Shown one piece after another: positions 35,250 to 51,420 of a stretch of 64,000 nucleotides of DNA. The translations under genes and the position numbers were made by a program. The first letter of the stretch is position 1; every line of letters starts with the position of its first letter. Below the pieces are notes generated by a model that was not told the origin of the DNA, searched no databases, and was given only the letters and a program-made list of their open reading frames with translations. Where the stretch lies: assembly GCA_009379845.1 (NCBI GenBank), contig WHSZ01000003.1, forward strand, positions 110,138-174,137, in the 5' to 3' direction. This stretch comes from Pseudonocardiaceae bacterium (lineage in GTDB: Bacteria; Actinomycetota; Actinomycetes; Mycobacteriales; Pseudonocardiaceae).

Positions 35250-35990
35250 TCACCGCCGGTACAGCTGCGAAGCGTGTTCCAGCAACTGGGGAACGGCCTG
35301 CCGCATCTCGTCCGCGGTGAATCGTCCCGCGGGGCCCTGCAAACCGAGAATCGCGACCAGTTGCCCCGCCGGATCGAGGACCGGAGCGGCGATCGCGTTC
35401 AGCTCCCGCTCGCGTTCGCCCATCGCCTGTCCCCAGCCGCGCTCGCTGACCTGCTCGATCTCGCCACGCAGCGCCTCGCGGTCGGTGATGGTGCGCGCGG
35501 TGTACGCCGGCAGCGGGCCGTCGGCGAGCCGGCCGCCGTAGGCGAGGAAGACCTTCCCGGTAGCGGTGGCATGCGACGCGCTCGGCCTGCCCAGCTGGGC
35601 CACGCTGCGAACCGAGGAGGTGCTTTGCACGAAATCGACGGTCACCGCGGCCCACTCGCTCGGGATCGACAGGGTGGCCGTTTCCTCGGTGGCCTCGGTG
35701 AGCGCGACAAGATGGGCGCGCGCGACATCGCGCAGATCGACCCGGCCGAGCGCCACGTTGCCGAGCTGCACCAGGCGCAGCCCGAGGTGGTACCGGCCGG
35801 TATCCGCTGATCGTCCGACGAGCTCACCGGCTGCGAGGGTGGCAAGCAGCCGGGAAGCCGAACTCACGTTGAGCCCCGCTCGCCTGGCGACTTCGTTGGT
35901 GCCCAAGTCCCCGTGCGCTTCGGCGAGGACGTTGAGCACCGCGATGGCGCGCTCCACGGTGGCGATCGGGCGATCCGTTGTCGCTGTCAC
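35250..35990 (-). CDS. IclR-family transcriptional regulator
   Basis: Regulator of 246 residues with an N-terminal winged helix (ERAIAVLNVLAEAHGDLGTNEVARRAGLNVSSASRLLATL) and a C-terminal effector-binding GAF-like IclR domain (SEWAAVTVDFVQS, GRPSASHATATGKVFLA, RGWGQAMGERERELNAIAAPVLD). GTG start at 35990. It diverges from the betaine-homocysteine methyltransferase gene over a 95-base gap containing a strong inverted repeat, so it probably controls that gene and itself, with betaine or a related methylated compound as a possible effector (inference). Confidence 0.9.
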   Translation of the reverse strand: MTATTDRPIATVERAIAVLNVLAEAHGDLGTNEVARRAGLNVSSASRLLATLAAGELVGRSADTGRYHLGLRLVQLGNVALGRVDLRDVARAHLVALTEATEETATLSIPSEWAAVTVDFVQSTSSVRSVAQLGRPSASHATATGKVFLAYGGRLADGPLPAYTARTITDREALRGEIEQVSERGWGQAMGERERELNAIAAPVLDPAGQLVAILGLQGPAGRFTADEMRQAVPQLLEHASQLYRR

Positions 35991-36004
35991 CTCGGCATGC
36001 TAAC

Positions 36005-36045
36005 TTGTTTCCAGATTTGCAACTGTATTGCCCAAATGGAAACAA
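36005..36045. promoter_or_regulatory. IclR-type operator between the iclR and bhmt-like genes
   Basis: Perfect nine-base arms TTGTTTCCA (36005-36013) and TGGAAACAA (36037-36045) frame the site, with an inner ATTTG (36015-36019) / CAAAT (36033-36037) pair. The TTTCCA/TGGAAA half-sites are the ones used by IclR/AllR-type regulators. The region is conspicuously AT-rich for this genome. Confidence 0.7.
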
Positions 36046-36085
36046 ATGGGCCGCGTCAACGGCGGATGCGGAGGTAGAACCGGCA

Positions 36086-37150
36086 ATGAGCGAAACGCAA
36101 CCAGCACCACGTGGCGGGCTACTCGAACGGCTGGCCGACGGTCCGGTGATCTGCGCGGAGGGCTACCTGTTCGAGCTGGAGCGCCGCGGCTACCTGCAGG
36201 CGGGCGCGTTCGTGCCGGAGGTGGTGCTGGAACACCCGGAGCGGGTCACCGCCCTGCACGAGGAGTTCGTGCACGCCGGATCCGACGTCGTGGAGGCGTT
36301 CACTTACTACGGCCACCGCGAGAAGCTCCGGGTGATCGGCAAGGAGGATCTCCTCGAGCCGCTGAACCGGCAGGCGTTGGAGCTGGCCGCCAGGGTGGCG
36401 AGGACGACCGGCACGCTGCTGGCCGGAAACGTGTGCAACACCAATGTCTACGACCCCGCGGACGGGCGAAGCCACGCGCAGGTGCGGTCCATGTTCGAGG
36501 AGCAGATCGGATGGGCCGTCGAGTCCGGGGTCGACTTCGTGATCGCGGAAACCCTGCGGTACCTCGGCGAGGCCGAGATCGCGCTGGAGGTCATCAAGGA
36601 AACCGGGCTGCCGTCCGTGATCACCCTGGTGGCCGATCACCAGGACCAGTCGCGGGAAGGCATTCCGATGACGCAGGCATGCAAGCGGCTGGTGGATGCC
36701 GGTGCCGACGTGGTCGGGCTGAATTGCAACCGCGGCCCGGAAACCATGCTGCCGCTGATCGGTCCGCTCGTCGACACGGTGGACGTGCCGGTCGCTGCGC
36801 TGCCGGTGCCGTACCGCACCACCGCGGAGCAGCCGACCTTCCAGTCGCTGCGTGATCCGCACGCGGACGCCGCGCGGTTGCCGAACGGGGTGCCGTTCCC
36901 ATCCGCGCTGGACCCGTTCACCTGCAACCGGTACGAGATCACCGAGTTCGCCAGCAAGGCGTACGCGGCGGGCGCGCGGTACCTCGGGCTGTGTTGCGGG
37001 GCCGCGCCGCACCACGTGCGCGCCATGGCCGAGGCGCTGGGGCATATCCCGCCGGCCAGCCGGTACTCGACGGACATGTCCAAGCACGCCTACTTCGGCA
37101 CCGACGAGAGCCTGCTACGCAAGAACCAGGAGTACGCCGCCCACCTGTGA
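36086..37150 (+). CDS. Betaine-homocysteine S-methyltransferase-like protein
   Basis: A 354-residue zinc methyltransferase of the homocysteine S-methyltransferase family. It resembles BHMT more than the folate or SMM types: GGLLERLADGPVICAEGYLFELERRGYL, EHPERVTALHEEFVHAGSDVVEAFTYYGHREKL. Zinc cysteines lie in GLNCNRGP (about residue 214) and LGLCCGAAPHH (about 307). It transfers a methyl group from glycine betaine or a similar donor to homocysteine, or acts in betaine-type demethylation. ATG at 36086 with GGAGGT about ten bases upstream. Controlled presumably by the divergent IclR protein. Methyl donor not proven. Confidence 0.85.
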   Translation: MSETQPAPRGGLLERLADGPVICAEGYLFELERRGYLQAGAFVPEVVLEHPERVTALHEEFVHAGSDVVEAFTYYGHREKLRVIGKEDLLEPLNRQALELAARVARTTGTLLAGNVCNTNVYDPADGRSHAQVRSMFEEQIGWAVESGVDFVIAETLRYLGEAEIALEVIKETGLPSVITLVADHQDQSREGIPMTQACKRLVDAGADVVGLNCNRGPETMLPLIGPLVDTVDVPVAALPVPYRTTAEQPTFQSLRDPHADAARLPNGVPFPSALDPFTCNRYEITEFASKAYAAGARYLGLCCGAAPHHVRAMAEALGHIPPASRYSTDMSKHAYFGTDESLLRKNQEYAAHL

Positions 37151-39626
<2,476 letters not shown>

Positions 39627-39630
<4 letters not shown>

Positions 39631-40528
39631 CCACCCGCAGCGAGGACCGCGCGAGGGCGGTGCAGAAGGCCGAGGTGCTGGTGGAGGCGCTGCCCTGGTT
39701 GCAGCGCTTCCACGGCGCGACGGTGGTGGTCAAGTACGGCGGCAACGCCATGGTCGACTACGAGCTCAAACGGGCGTTCGCGCAGGACATGGTGTTCCTC
39801 CGGCTCGCGGGCCTGCGCCCGGTCGTGGTGCACGGCGGCGGGCCACAGATCAGCTCGATGCTTGACCGGCTCGGCATCGACGGCGAGTTCCGCGGCGGGC
39901 TGCGGGTGACGACTCCGGAGACCATGGACGTGGTTCGGATGGTGCTCGTCGGGCAGGTCGGCAGGGAGCTGGTCGGGCTGATCAACGCGCACGGCCCGTA
40001 CGCGGTAGGGATTTCCGGTGAGGACGCGCGGCTGTTCACCGCCGAGCGCCGGACCGCGACGGTGGAAGGCGCCGCGGTGGACGTGGGTCTGGTTGGCGAC
40101 GTGGTCGCGGTGAACCCGGACGCGGTGCTCGACATCGTGCGGGCCGGCCGGATCCCGGTGGTCTCCACGGTCGCCCCGGACGCGGACGGCGTGGTGCACA
40201 ACGTGAACGCGGACACCGCGGCTGGCGCGCTCGCGGCCTCCCTCGAGGCGGAGAAACTCGTGGTGCTGACCGACGTCGAGGGGCTGTACCGGAACTGGCC
40301 GGACCGCTCGTCGCTGCTGCACCAGGTGCGCGCGGCCGAACTCGAGGAGCTGCTACCCGGCCTGGCAAGCGGCATGGTGCCGAAGATGGAGGCGTGCCTG
40401 CGCGCGGTGCGCGGCGGGGTTCCTCGTGCGCACGTGATCGACGGCAGGCTCGCGCACTCCGTACTACTCGAAGTCTTCACCAGCGCGGGCGTGGGCACCA
40501 TGGTGCTCGCGGAACAGGAGGACGCGGG

Positions 40529-40532
<4 letters not shown>
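39627..40532 (+). CDS. argB: Acetylglutamate kinase
   Basis: Phosphorylates N-acetylglutamate; usually the arginine-feedback-regulated step. The 301 residues have [10 protein letters not shown] (phosphate-binding), [14 protein letters not shown], the acetylglutamate-binding [14 protein letters not shown], and [12 protein letters not shown] near the ATP site. The N-terminal helix ([16 protein letters not shown]) is of the arginine-sensitive hexameric type. ATG overlaps argJ by four bases. Confidence 0.97.
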
Positions 40533-44418
<3,886 letters not shown>

Positions 44419-44439
44419 GCGGCCAACCCACTCAGGTGA

Positions 44440-44492
44440 GCCGTGAAGGCCACCCTACGGGCGTTGAGCGCCCGTAGGGTGGCCTTCACGGC
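44440..44492. repeat. Long perfect hairpin between argG and argH
   Basis: A perfect 24-base stem: the left arm 44440-44463 begins GCCGTGAAGGCCACCC, the right arm is 44469-44492, with the five-base loop TTGAG. A smaller stem, CACCTGAG (44412-44419) / CTCAGGTG (44431-44438), overlaps the argG stop just before it. No U-tract follows. It may terminate or attenuate transcription before argH, or stabilise the argCJBDFRG mRNA. Confidence 0.85.
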
Positions 44493-44505
44493 AAAGCGGG
44501 AGTAG

Positions 44506-45957
<1,452 letters not shown>

Positions 45958-45965
45958 GGCGGTCG

Positions 45966-46577
45966 ATGCACCTGATGCGGGCGGATGAGCTCGCGGTGAC
46001 TCCACTCCAGGCCGCGCGGAGCTTGCTCGGCTGCGTCATCGAATCGTCCATATCGGACACTCGAGTAGGCGTGCGGCTGGTGGAAGTGGAAGCGTACTGG
46101 GGCGCGAAGGATCCGGCTTCGCATTCCTACCGCGGCAGGACGGCCCGTAACGCGGTGATGTTCGGGCCTGCCGGCCGGCTGTACGTGTACTTCGTGTATG
46201 GCATGCATTTCTGCGTCAACGTGGTGTGCCTGACCGATGGGGATCCGGGTGCGGTGCTGTTGCGGGCCGGTGAGGTCCGGTACGGCCTGGACGCCGCGAA
46301 GAGCAGGCGGGCGGCCGCGCGAACCGATTCCGAACTCGCGAAGGGACCGGCCCGGTTGACCAGCGCGCTGGGGCTGACCAGGGAGCACAACGGCGTCGAT
46401 CTCACCGATCCGGATTCGCCCGTCCGGCTGCTGCGGGACGAGGCTGTCGGTGACGACCAGGTGTGTACCGGCCCGCGCGTCGGGGTCGCGGCCGCGAAGG
46501 ACACGCCGTGGCGTTACTGGATCGCCGGTTCGCCGGCGGTCAGCGTGTATCGCCGGGGCGGCAAGCGGAGCTCATAG
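45966..46577 (+). CDS. 3-methyladenine DNA glycosylase (AAG/MPG family)
   Basis: Base-excision repair glycosylase of 203 residues. AARSLLGCVIESS, RLVEVEAYWGAKDPASHSYRGRTARNAVMFGPAGRLYVYFVYGMHFCVNVV contains the catalytic glutamate, the intercalating tyrosine region and the family YVYFVYGMH motif; GPARLTSALGL and PRVGVAAAKDTPWRYW follow. ATG at 45966, nine bases after argH; an ATG at 45975 is also possible. Probably transcribed with argH. Its stop overlaps the convergent yeiH-like gene by six bases. Confidence 0.93.
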   Translation: MHLMRADELAVTPLQAARSLLGCVIESSISDTRVGVRLVEVEAYWGAKDPASHSYRGRTARNAVMFGPAGRLYVYFVYGMHFCVNVVCLTDGDPGAVLLRAGEVRYGLDAAKSRRAAARTDSELAKGPARLTSALGLTREHNGVDLTDPDSPVRLLRDEAVGDDQVCTGPRVGVAAAKDTPWRYWIAGSPAVSVYRRGGKRSS

Positions 46578-47618
46578 CTGGCCGGTGAGCGCCTGCAACC
46601 CCAGGCTGCTCGCCGCCACCGCGAGCCACACCACGAGCCCCAGTACCAGCGGCCGCACCCCGGCCTGCCGGAGCGCGGGTAGCCGCAGCGAGAAGCCGAT
46701 CGCGGTCAGCGCGACCGTGATCAGGAACGGACCCGCCGCGGCCAGAAGCGGCAGCCACCCATCCGGTATCAGCCCGACGGTGCGCGCGGCCGAGGCGAGC
46801 AGGAAGCCGATGATGAACAGCGGGAAGACCCGCCACCACGGCATGGGTGTGGCGTGCTCCGTGCGGCGGGCGCTCGCCCGGCGCCGCCACCACACCAGCG
46901 CGAGGCAGATCGGGATGATCATGAGGCTGCGGGCCAGCTTCACGACAACCGCGCCATCGCCCGCCTCCGTGCCGTACGAGTAGGCCGCGGCGACCACCGA
47001 CGAGGTGTCGTTGATCGCGGTACCGCTCCACACCCCGAAGGCGGACTGGGAGAGGTCGAGCAGGTGACCGAACGCGGGGAACGCGACCACCGCGAGGATG
47101 TTGCAGACGAAGATCGTGGCGACGGCGTAGGCGACGCCTGCCTGGCTCACGGTGATGACCGAGGTCACCGCCGCGATGGCGGAAGCACCGCAGATCCCGG
47201 TGCCCACGCCGATCAGGGTGCGCGCCGAGCCGTCGACGCGCAGTGCCCGCCCCACGCCCCAGGCCACCAGCAGCGCGACGGTCAGCGTGCCCACCATCAC
47301 CGGGAGGGATTCGCCGCCGACCCGCAGCACCTGCGTGAACGGCAGCCCGGTACCCAGCAGCACGATGGACAGCTGCAGAACCTGCTTGCCACCCACCGCG
47401 AATCCCGGCTCCAGCCGCCGACCGCCGCCCGTTACCCTGCGCAGCAGGACCGCGCTCGACACGCCGAGCAGCAGGCCGAAGATCGGCCCGCCGACCACCG
47501 GCACGAGCCGACCGAGCAGGCTCGCCGGTACCGCGACCAGCACGGCGAGCGCCAGCCCGGGCAGCGGTGTGGACGTGCTCGACCTGGCTGGCGCCGCTTC
47601 GGGCGCGTCAACGGACAC
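46572..47618 (-). CDS. YeiH/UPF0324-family membrane exporter
   Basis: Integral membrane protein of 348 residues with about ten hydrophobic segments in the YeiH family, annotated as putative sulfate exporter. Characteristic stretches are LLGVSSAVLLRRV, KQVLQLSIVLLGTGL, GVGTGICGASAIAAVTSVI, and WSGTAINDTSSVVAAAYSYG. GTG start at 47618 preceded by GGGGGAG; an upstream ATG at 47708 would add A/T-richer, non-family residues. It diverges from a LysR gene, as yeiH does from yeiE in enterobacteria. Here the sulfite-generating SuyAB genes lie beyond that regulator, so sulfite or a related anion is a plausible substrate. Confidence 0.85.
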   Translation of the reverse strand: MSVDAPEAAPARSSTSTPLPGLALAVLVAVPASLLGRLVPVVGGPIFGLLLGVSSAVLLRRVTGGGRRLEPGFAVGGKQVLQLSIVLLGTGLPFTQVLRVGGESLPVMVGTLTVALLVAWGVGRALRVDGSARTLIGVGTGICGASAIAAVTSVITVSQAGVAYAVATIFVCNILAVVAFPAFGHLLDLSQSAFGVWSGTAINDTSSVVAAAYSYGTEAGDGAVVVKLARSLMIIPICLALVWWRRRASARRTEHATPMPWWRVFPLFIIGFLLASAARTVGLIPDGWLPLLAAAGPFLITVALTAIGFSLRLPALRQAGVRPLVLGLVVWLAVAASSLGLQALTGQL

Positions 47619-47665
47619 TGATGGCTCCCCCGTGCTGCGAATACCTGCGTCATCAAGCGTGAAAC

Positions 47666-47678
47666 CGATTCGGAATCG
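47666..47678. promoter_or_regulatory. LysR-type palindrome in the yeiH/lysR gap
   Basis: CGATTC-G-GAATCG is a perfect six-base-arm palindrome, midway between the divergent starts. For lysR, TAAACT (47708-47713) is a -10 box six bases before the ATG, implying a leaderless message. Confidence 0.45.
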
Positions 47679-47719
47679 CTGGTAGAGCCCAATCGCTGAT
47701 CCCGTCATAAACTGGCCTT

Positions 47720-48646
47720 ATGCCGTTGCCCGATCGAACTCCGGAGTTGAAGGCGCTGGATCTGCTGGTGTCCGTGGCGGAATGCGGGAGCCTCGGTCAG
47801 GCCGCGCGGCGGCACGGCATCAGCCAGCCGGCCGCGAGCATGCGGGTGACCGCGCTCGAGCGGCAGCTCGGGCTCGTGCTGCTGGACCGCGGAACCACCG
47901 GCTCGCGGCTGACCGCGACCGGCGCGACCGTGGTCGACTGGGCGCGGCAGGTGCTGGACGCGGCCGGTGCGCTGCTGAGCGGTGTGCGGGCGCTGCACGC
48001 CGATCAGCGCGGGCGGCTGACCGTGGCCGCCTCCGTGACGATCGCCGAGCACCGGGTGCCGCACTGGCTGATCAGCCTGCACAACCAGGCGCCGCAGATG
48101 GCTGTGGCGCTACGGGTGGGCAATTCGCAGCAGGTCACCGAGCTGGTGCGGGGGCAGGAGGCGCGGCTCGGTTTCGTGGAGGGTCCGAGCGCGCCGACCG
48201 GCTTGCGCAGCCGGAGCGTGGACAGCGACGAGCTGGTGGTGGTCGTGGCGCCGGGCCACCGGTGGGCGAAGCGGCGCAGGCCGCTGACCGTCGAGGAACT
48301 CGCGGCCGTGCCGTTGATCACGCGGGAGCCGGGCTCCGGCACCCGCGAAGCGATCTGGGAACTGCTCAGGACCGCGGACCGCCACGCCGAACCGGCGGCC
48401 GAATTGGGCTCAACCGCGGCGATCAAGGCCGCGGTCGGGGCCGGCGAGGCTCCCGCGGTGATGAGCAGGCTGGACGTCGCCGCCGAACTCAGGGAACGAC
48501 GACTGGTCGCCGTTTCGCTGGCGGACGGTGTCGCACCACGCCGCCAGTTCCGGGCGATCTGGTTGCCGGAGAACCCGCCGAGCGGGCCGTCCGCCGCACT
48601 TCTCGCCATCGCGGGTCGGTTCGGGACCGCCGCCGTCGACCGGTGA
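47720..48646 (+). CDS. LysR-family transcriptional regulator (YeiE-like context)
   Basis: LTTR of 308 residues: N-terminal helix-turn-helix LDLLVSVAECGSLGQAARRHGISQPAASMRVTALERQLGLVLL, then a periplasmic-binding-like effector domain with LTVAASVTIAEHRVPHWL, DELVVVVAPGHRWAKRR, LITREPGSGTREAIWELL and GSTAAIKAAVGAGEAPAVMS. Divergent from the YeiH-type exporter and convergent with suyB; the context suggests control of anion, perhaps sulfite, export. Effector not known. Confidence 0.88.
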   Translation: MPLPDRTPELKALDLLVSVAECGSLGQAARRHGISQPAASMRVTALERQLGLVLLDRGTTGSRLTATGATVVDWARQVLDAAGALLSGVRALHADQRGRLTVAASVTIAEHRVPHWLISLHNQAPQMAVALRVGNSQQVTELVRGQEARLGFVEGPSAPTGLRSRSVDSDELVVVVAPGHRWAKRRRPLTVEELAAVPLITREPGSGTREAIWELLRTADRHAEPAAELGSTAAIKAAVGAGEAPAVMSRLDVAAELRERRLVAVSLADGVAPRRQFRAIWLPENPPSGPSAALLAIAGRFGTAAVDR

Positions 48647-48697
48647 GTGCTCCCGGTCGTTGTCCGGGACCGTCCGGGACCGGGAGCACTCACCGGT
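48639..48697. terminator. Long hairpin between convergent lysR and suyB
   Basis: A 20-base perfect stem runs 48639-48658 (ACCGGTGAGTGCTCCCGGTC) with its complement at 48678-48697; the loop contains GTCCGGGACC-type repeats. It overlaps the lysR stop and ends six bases before the suyB stop, so it can terminate both transcripts. It shares the GTGAGT/ACTCAC core with the palindrome at 56.3 kb. Confidence 0.85.
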
Positions 48698-48703
48698 AGC
48701 GCG

Positions 48704-49864
48704 TCAGGCGCTGCGGTAGAGCTTGGTGAGGGTGAACTCGCGGTGGTTCAGGGCCTCCGCGGCGGTCACCCGGCCGTTGATGGTGCGCTCCACGATGTCG
48801 ATGAGTGCCTCGCCGGCCTCCTCGACGGTGGATTCCTGGCTCAGTACCGAGGAGCAGTCCACGTCGATGTGGTCCGACATGGCACCGGTGGTCTTCGGGT
48901 TGGCGCTGATCTTGACGACCGGCTGCACCGGGTTGCCGATCACGTTGCCCTGGCCGGTCGGGAACAGGTTCACCACGCCGCCGCCCGCGGTCATCAGCGT
49001 GACGCATTCCGCCGCGGCCGATGAGGTGTCCATGAAGTTCAGGCCCGCCTTGGTGGGCGCCTCCGCGGGGGCGAGCGCGCCGACGACCGGAACGTTGCCG
49101 GTCTTGACGATGTTGCCGAGCGCCTTCTCCTCGATTGTGGACAGCCCGCCTGCGATGTTGCCCTGGGTCGGCTGGGAGCCGAGCAGGTTCGCGCCGGTCT
49201 GCTCGATCATGTCGATGTAGTTGTCGTAGAACGACTGGAACCGCTTCCGCACCTCGTCGTCCACGCACCGATCGGCGATCAGGTGCTCACCACCGGTCAG
49301 CTCGCTGGTCTCCCCGAAGATCATCGTGCCGCCGGACTCCACCCACCTGTCCACCAGGTAGGCGGTGACGCGGCAGGAGCCAAGGCCGGTAGTGGTGTCC
49401 GACTCACCGTCCTTTGTGGACAGAATGATGTCGGAGCGCTCGACCGGTTCCCTGGTCAGCTCGCTCGCGTCCTGCAGGAACTGCTTCGCGTAGCGCGCCG
49501 CGTGCTCGATGACCTTGAGGTCGCCGCGCCCCTCGATCGCGATGCTCTCCACCGGCTTTCCGGTCTTCGCGATGCCGTCGGCGACGATGCTCGTCCAGTT
49601 CGGCTCGATACCGACCACGATGACGGCCGCGACGTTGGGGTTCGCACCGATCCCGATCAGCGTGCGGAACGTCAGCTCCAGGTCGTCACCGAACTGCAGC
49701 CGGCCGAAGGCGTGCGGGAGCGGCAACGTGCCGGGCACCAGGCCCGCGATCCCCTCGACCGCGGCGTTGGACAGGTCGTCCACCGGCAAGATGGCCACGT
49801 GGTTGCGAGTGCCGACCGAACCATCCGGTCGCCGATACCCGGTCAGGCGACGCTGTTTTGCCAC
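48704..49864 (-). CDS. suyB: (R)-sulfolactate sulfo-lyase large subunit
   Basis: UxaA-family lyase, 386 residues, large subunit of the enzyme that splits (R)-3-sulfolactate into pyruvate and sulfite. It closely follows SuyB: GYRRPDGSVGTRNHVAILPVDDLSNAA, LPLPHAFGRLQFG, GIGANPNVAAVIVVGIE, GETSELTGGEHLIA, SQPTQGNIAGGLSTIEEKALGNI, FPTGQGNVIGNPV, and a C-terminal NHREFTLTKLYRSA. Altronate/galactarate dehydratase relatives share the fold, but the separate small subunit and neighbouring sulfolactate dehydrogenases favour SuyB. ATG at 49864 lies within the end of suyA (22-base overlap). Transcribed from the operator-bearing promoter at 50.2 kb. Confidence 0.88.
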   Translation of the reverse strand: MAKQRRLTGYRRPDGSVGTRNHVAILPVDDLSNAAVEGIAGLVPGTLPLPHAFGRLQFGDDLELTFRTLIGIGANPNVAAVIVVGIEPNWTSIVADGIAKTGKPVESIAIEGRGDLKVIEHAARYAKQFLQDASELTREPVERSDIILSTKDGESDTTTGLGSCRVTAYLVDRWVESGGTMIFGETSELTGGEHLIADRCVDDEVRKRFQSFYDNYIDMIEQTGANLLGSQPTQGNIAGGLSTIEEKALGNIVKTGNVPVVGALAPAEAPTKAGLNFMDTSSAAAECVTLMTAGGGVVNLFPTGQGNVIGNPVQPVVKISANPKTTGAMSDHIDVDCSSVLSQESTVEEAGEALIDIVERTINGRVTAAEALNHREFTLTKLYRSA

Positions 49865-50145
49865 CGTGCGCTCCTAATGTTGTGGGTGTGGACGTAGTCG
49901 CCGCGAACGATGTCCGCGGAAGCGATGCCGATCCTGATGCCGTACTCGATGACGTCCTCGCCGGCGGCGACGTCGCGAAGAGCGACCTTGTGGCCGAGCG
50001 GGACCTTCTTGGTGAGCTCCACCCGCTCGGTCGCATCGCCGTCGAGGTAGCCGCCCTCGGCGGGCCCGGGTTCGAGATCCCGAACCGCGACGGCTACCGC
50101 ATCACCGCTGCGGTGCGCCAGAAAATCCGGCCTGGATGATGTCAT
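49843..50145 (-). CDS. suyA: (R)-sulfolactate sulfo-lyase small subunit
   Basis: SAF-domain small subunit, 100 residues. FLAHRSGDAVAVAVRDLEPG, KVPLGHKVALRDVAAGEDVIEYG and the ending GDYVHTHNIRSARW match SuyA, including the HTHN motif that serves the lyase active site or iron site in this family. ATG at 50145. Overlaps suyB, the partner subunit, by 22 bases. The promoter 40-70 bases upstream carries a WGGYCNNACCW operator just downstream of its -10 box. Confidence 0.88.
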   Translation of the reverse strand: MTSSRPDFLAHRSGDAVAVAVRDLEPGPAEGGYLDGDATERVELTKKVPLGHKVALRDVAAGEDVIEYGIRIGIASADIVRGDYVHTHNIRSARWQNSVA

Positions 50146-50165
50146 CTCTCCTCGCTTCGGTCAGT

Positions 50166-50219
50166 GGTCTTACCTCTGTTGTGTCTTCGCACGTTAGAAG
50201 TAGTGCTACGGCCTGTCAA
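50166..50219 (-). promoter_or_regulatory. suyAB promoter with GntR-type operator
   Basis: On the minus strand, TTGACA (50214-50219) and TAACGT (50191-50196) are 17 bases apart, a near-ideal promoter. The operator GGTCTTACC (50166-50174) lies about ten bases downstream of the expected start site, so a bound repressor would block transcription. Confidence 0.7.
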
Positions 50220-50322
50220 CGCTACGCGGCGGGAGTCGGTGAAGCGGTGTGACAGATGCCATGGGCCTAGCTTCGCACAGCCCGTGAGGGTCGTTTACAG
50301 CCATCCGAGGGTGGACTACTTT

Positions 50323-50346
50323 TAAGATTCGGACAGAGGTCAAACC
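50323..50346 (+). promoter_or_regulatory. slcC-comC promoter region with GntR-type operator
   Basis: TAAGAT (50323-50328) is a -10 candidate; ten bases later comes GGTCAAACC (50338-50346), flanked to give the longer palindrome GAGGT-CAA-ACCTC. The -35 is not convincing. Same operator core as in front of suyAB, gntR, the ABC genes and the lyase/complex II operon. Confidence 0.6.
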
Positions 50347-50430
50347 TCACTAAACCCCAGGCATGAGTCAGGAGCGGCGCATGCAGCCACGAATTCGAGC
50401 CACCTGGAACCGCGACGCAGGGGAACGGCG

Positions 50431-51420
50431 ATGAGCCCGCGCAAGCTGGCCGGCCCGGTCGCGGTGATCGAGGACGTGTGGGGCGAGGCGCTGTCCACCC
50501 TGGCGCTGACTCACGAGATCCGGCGGGAGCCGGACGCCTGGGTGGACCCGGACCTGCTGCGGCACGCGGTGAGTGAGGCGAGGGCGGTCGTGGTGCGCAA
50601 CCGCACGCAGGTCACAGCCGAGCTGCTGGAAGCAGCCCCGGATCTGCGGATCGTGGCCAGGGCCGGAACCGGTCTGGACAACATCGATGTGGCCGCCGCC
50701 GATCGGGCGGGGGTGGTGGTTTCCGCGGCACGTGGCGCGAACGCGGTGAGCGTCGCGGAGCACACCCTGCTGCTCGCGCTCGGTGTCCTCCGGCATCTCA
50801 CCGAGGGGGATCGCCTCGTCAGGCAGGGCACTTGGGAACGAAGGCCCGGCAGGGAACTGTCCGGCAAGACGTGGGGCCTGCTCGGCGTCGGGGCCACCGG
50901 CCTTGCCGTGGCGGAACTGCTGCGTGGCTTCGGCGTTCGGGTGCTCGGCCACGATCCCTATGTGGCGCCGGACAGCCCTCGGATCCGGGCCGCCGGTGTC
51001 GCGCTGTCCGATGTGGACACTGTGACATCGGAGGCGGACGTGCTCAGCGTGCATCTGCCAGCGGTGCCCGAGACCATCGGCCTGGTGGGCGAGGAGCTGA
51101 TCTCCCGGATGAAACTGGGTGCCGTGCTTGTCAACGTGGGGCGCGGTGAGGTGCTCGACGAGCAGGCGCTCGCCACCGCCATCGAGTACGGGCGGCTGGC
51201 CGGGGCCGGGCTGGACGTCCGCTCGTCGGAACCCCCTGGCCCGAGCCCGCTGGACAAGCTCGATTCGGTGATCTACTCGCCGCACATCGCGGGTGCCACC
51301 GCGGAAAGCCAGCAGCGAGTCGTGTCGATGCTGGCCGAGGACATCGAAGCCGTGCTCGCCGGGTACCCGGCTCGGCACGCCGTCGGCCAGGTGACCAGCG
51401 TGGGCGGGGGCGGGGCGTGA
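50431..51420 (+). CDS. slcC: (S)-sulfolactate dehydrogenase-like D-2-hydroxyacid dehydrogenase
   Basis: NAD-dependent 2-hydroxyacid dehydrogenase of 329 residues. Catalytic-domain segment VVRNRTQVTAELLEAAPDLRIVARAGTGLDNID, Rossmann motif WGLLGVGATGLAVAELL (about residue 149), and catalytic Arg/Glu/His segments VNVGRGEVLDEQAL and SPHIAGATAESQ. In sulfolactate users SlcC oxidises (S)-sulfolactate to sulfopyruvate, beside ComC. ATG at 50431 with GGGGAACGGCG ahead. comC follows with a GTGA overlap. The name rests on family plus context; other 2-hydroxyacids are possible by sequence. Confidence 0.78.
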   Translation: MSPRKLAGPVAVIEDVWGEALSTLALTHEIRREPDAWVDPDLLRHAVSEARAVVVRNRTQVTAELLEAAPDLRIVARAGTGLDNIDVAAADRAGVVVSAARGANAVSVAEHTLLLALGVLRHLTEGDRLVRQGTWERRPGRELSGKTWGLLGVGATGLAVAELLRGFGVRVLGHDPYVAPDSPRIRAAGVALSDVDTVTSEADVLSVHLPAVPETIGLVGEELISRMKLGAVLVNVGRGEVLDEQALATAIEYGRLAGAGLDVRSSEPPGPSPLDKLDSVIYSPHIAGATAESQQRVVSMLAEDIEAVLAGYPARHAVGQVTSVGGGGA

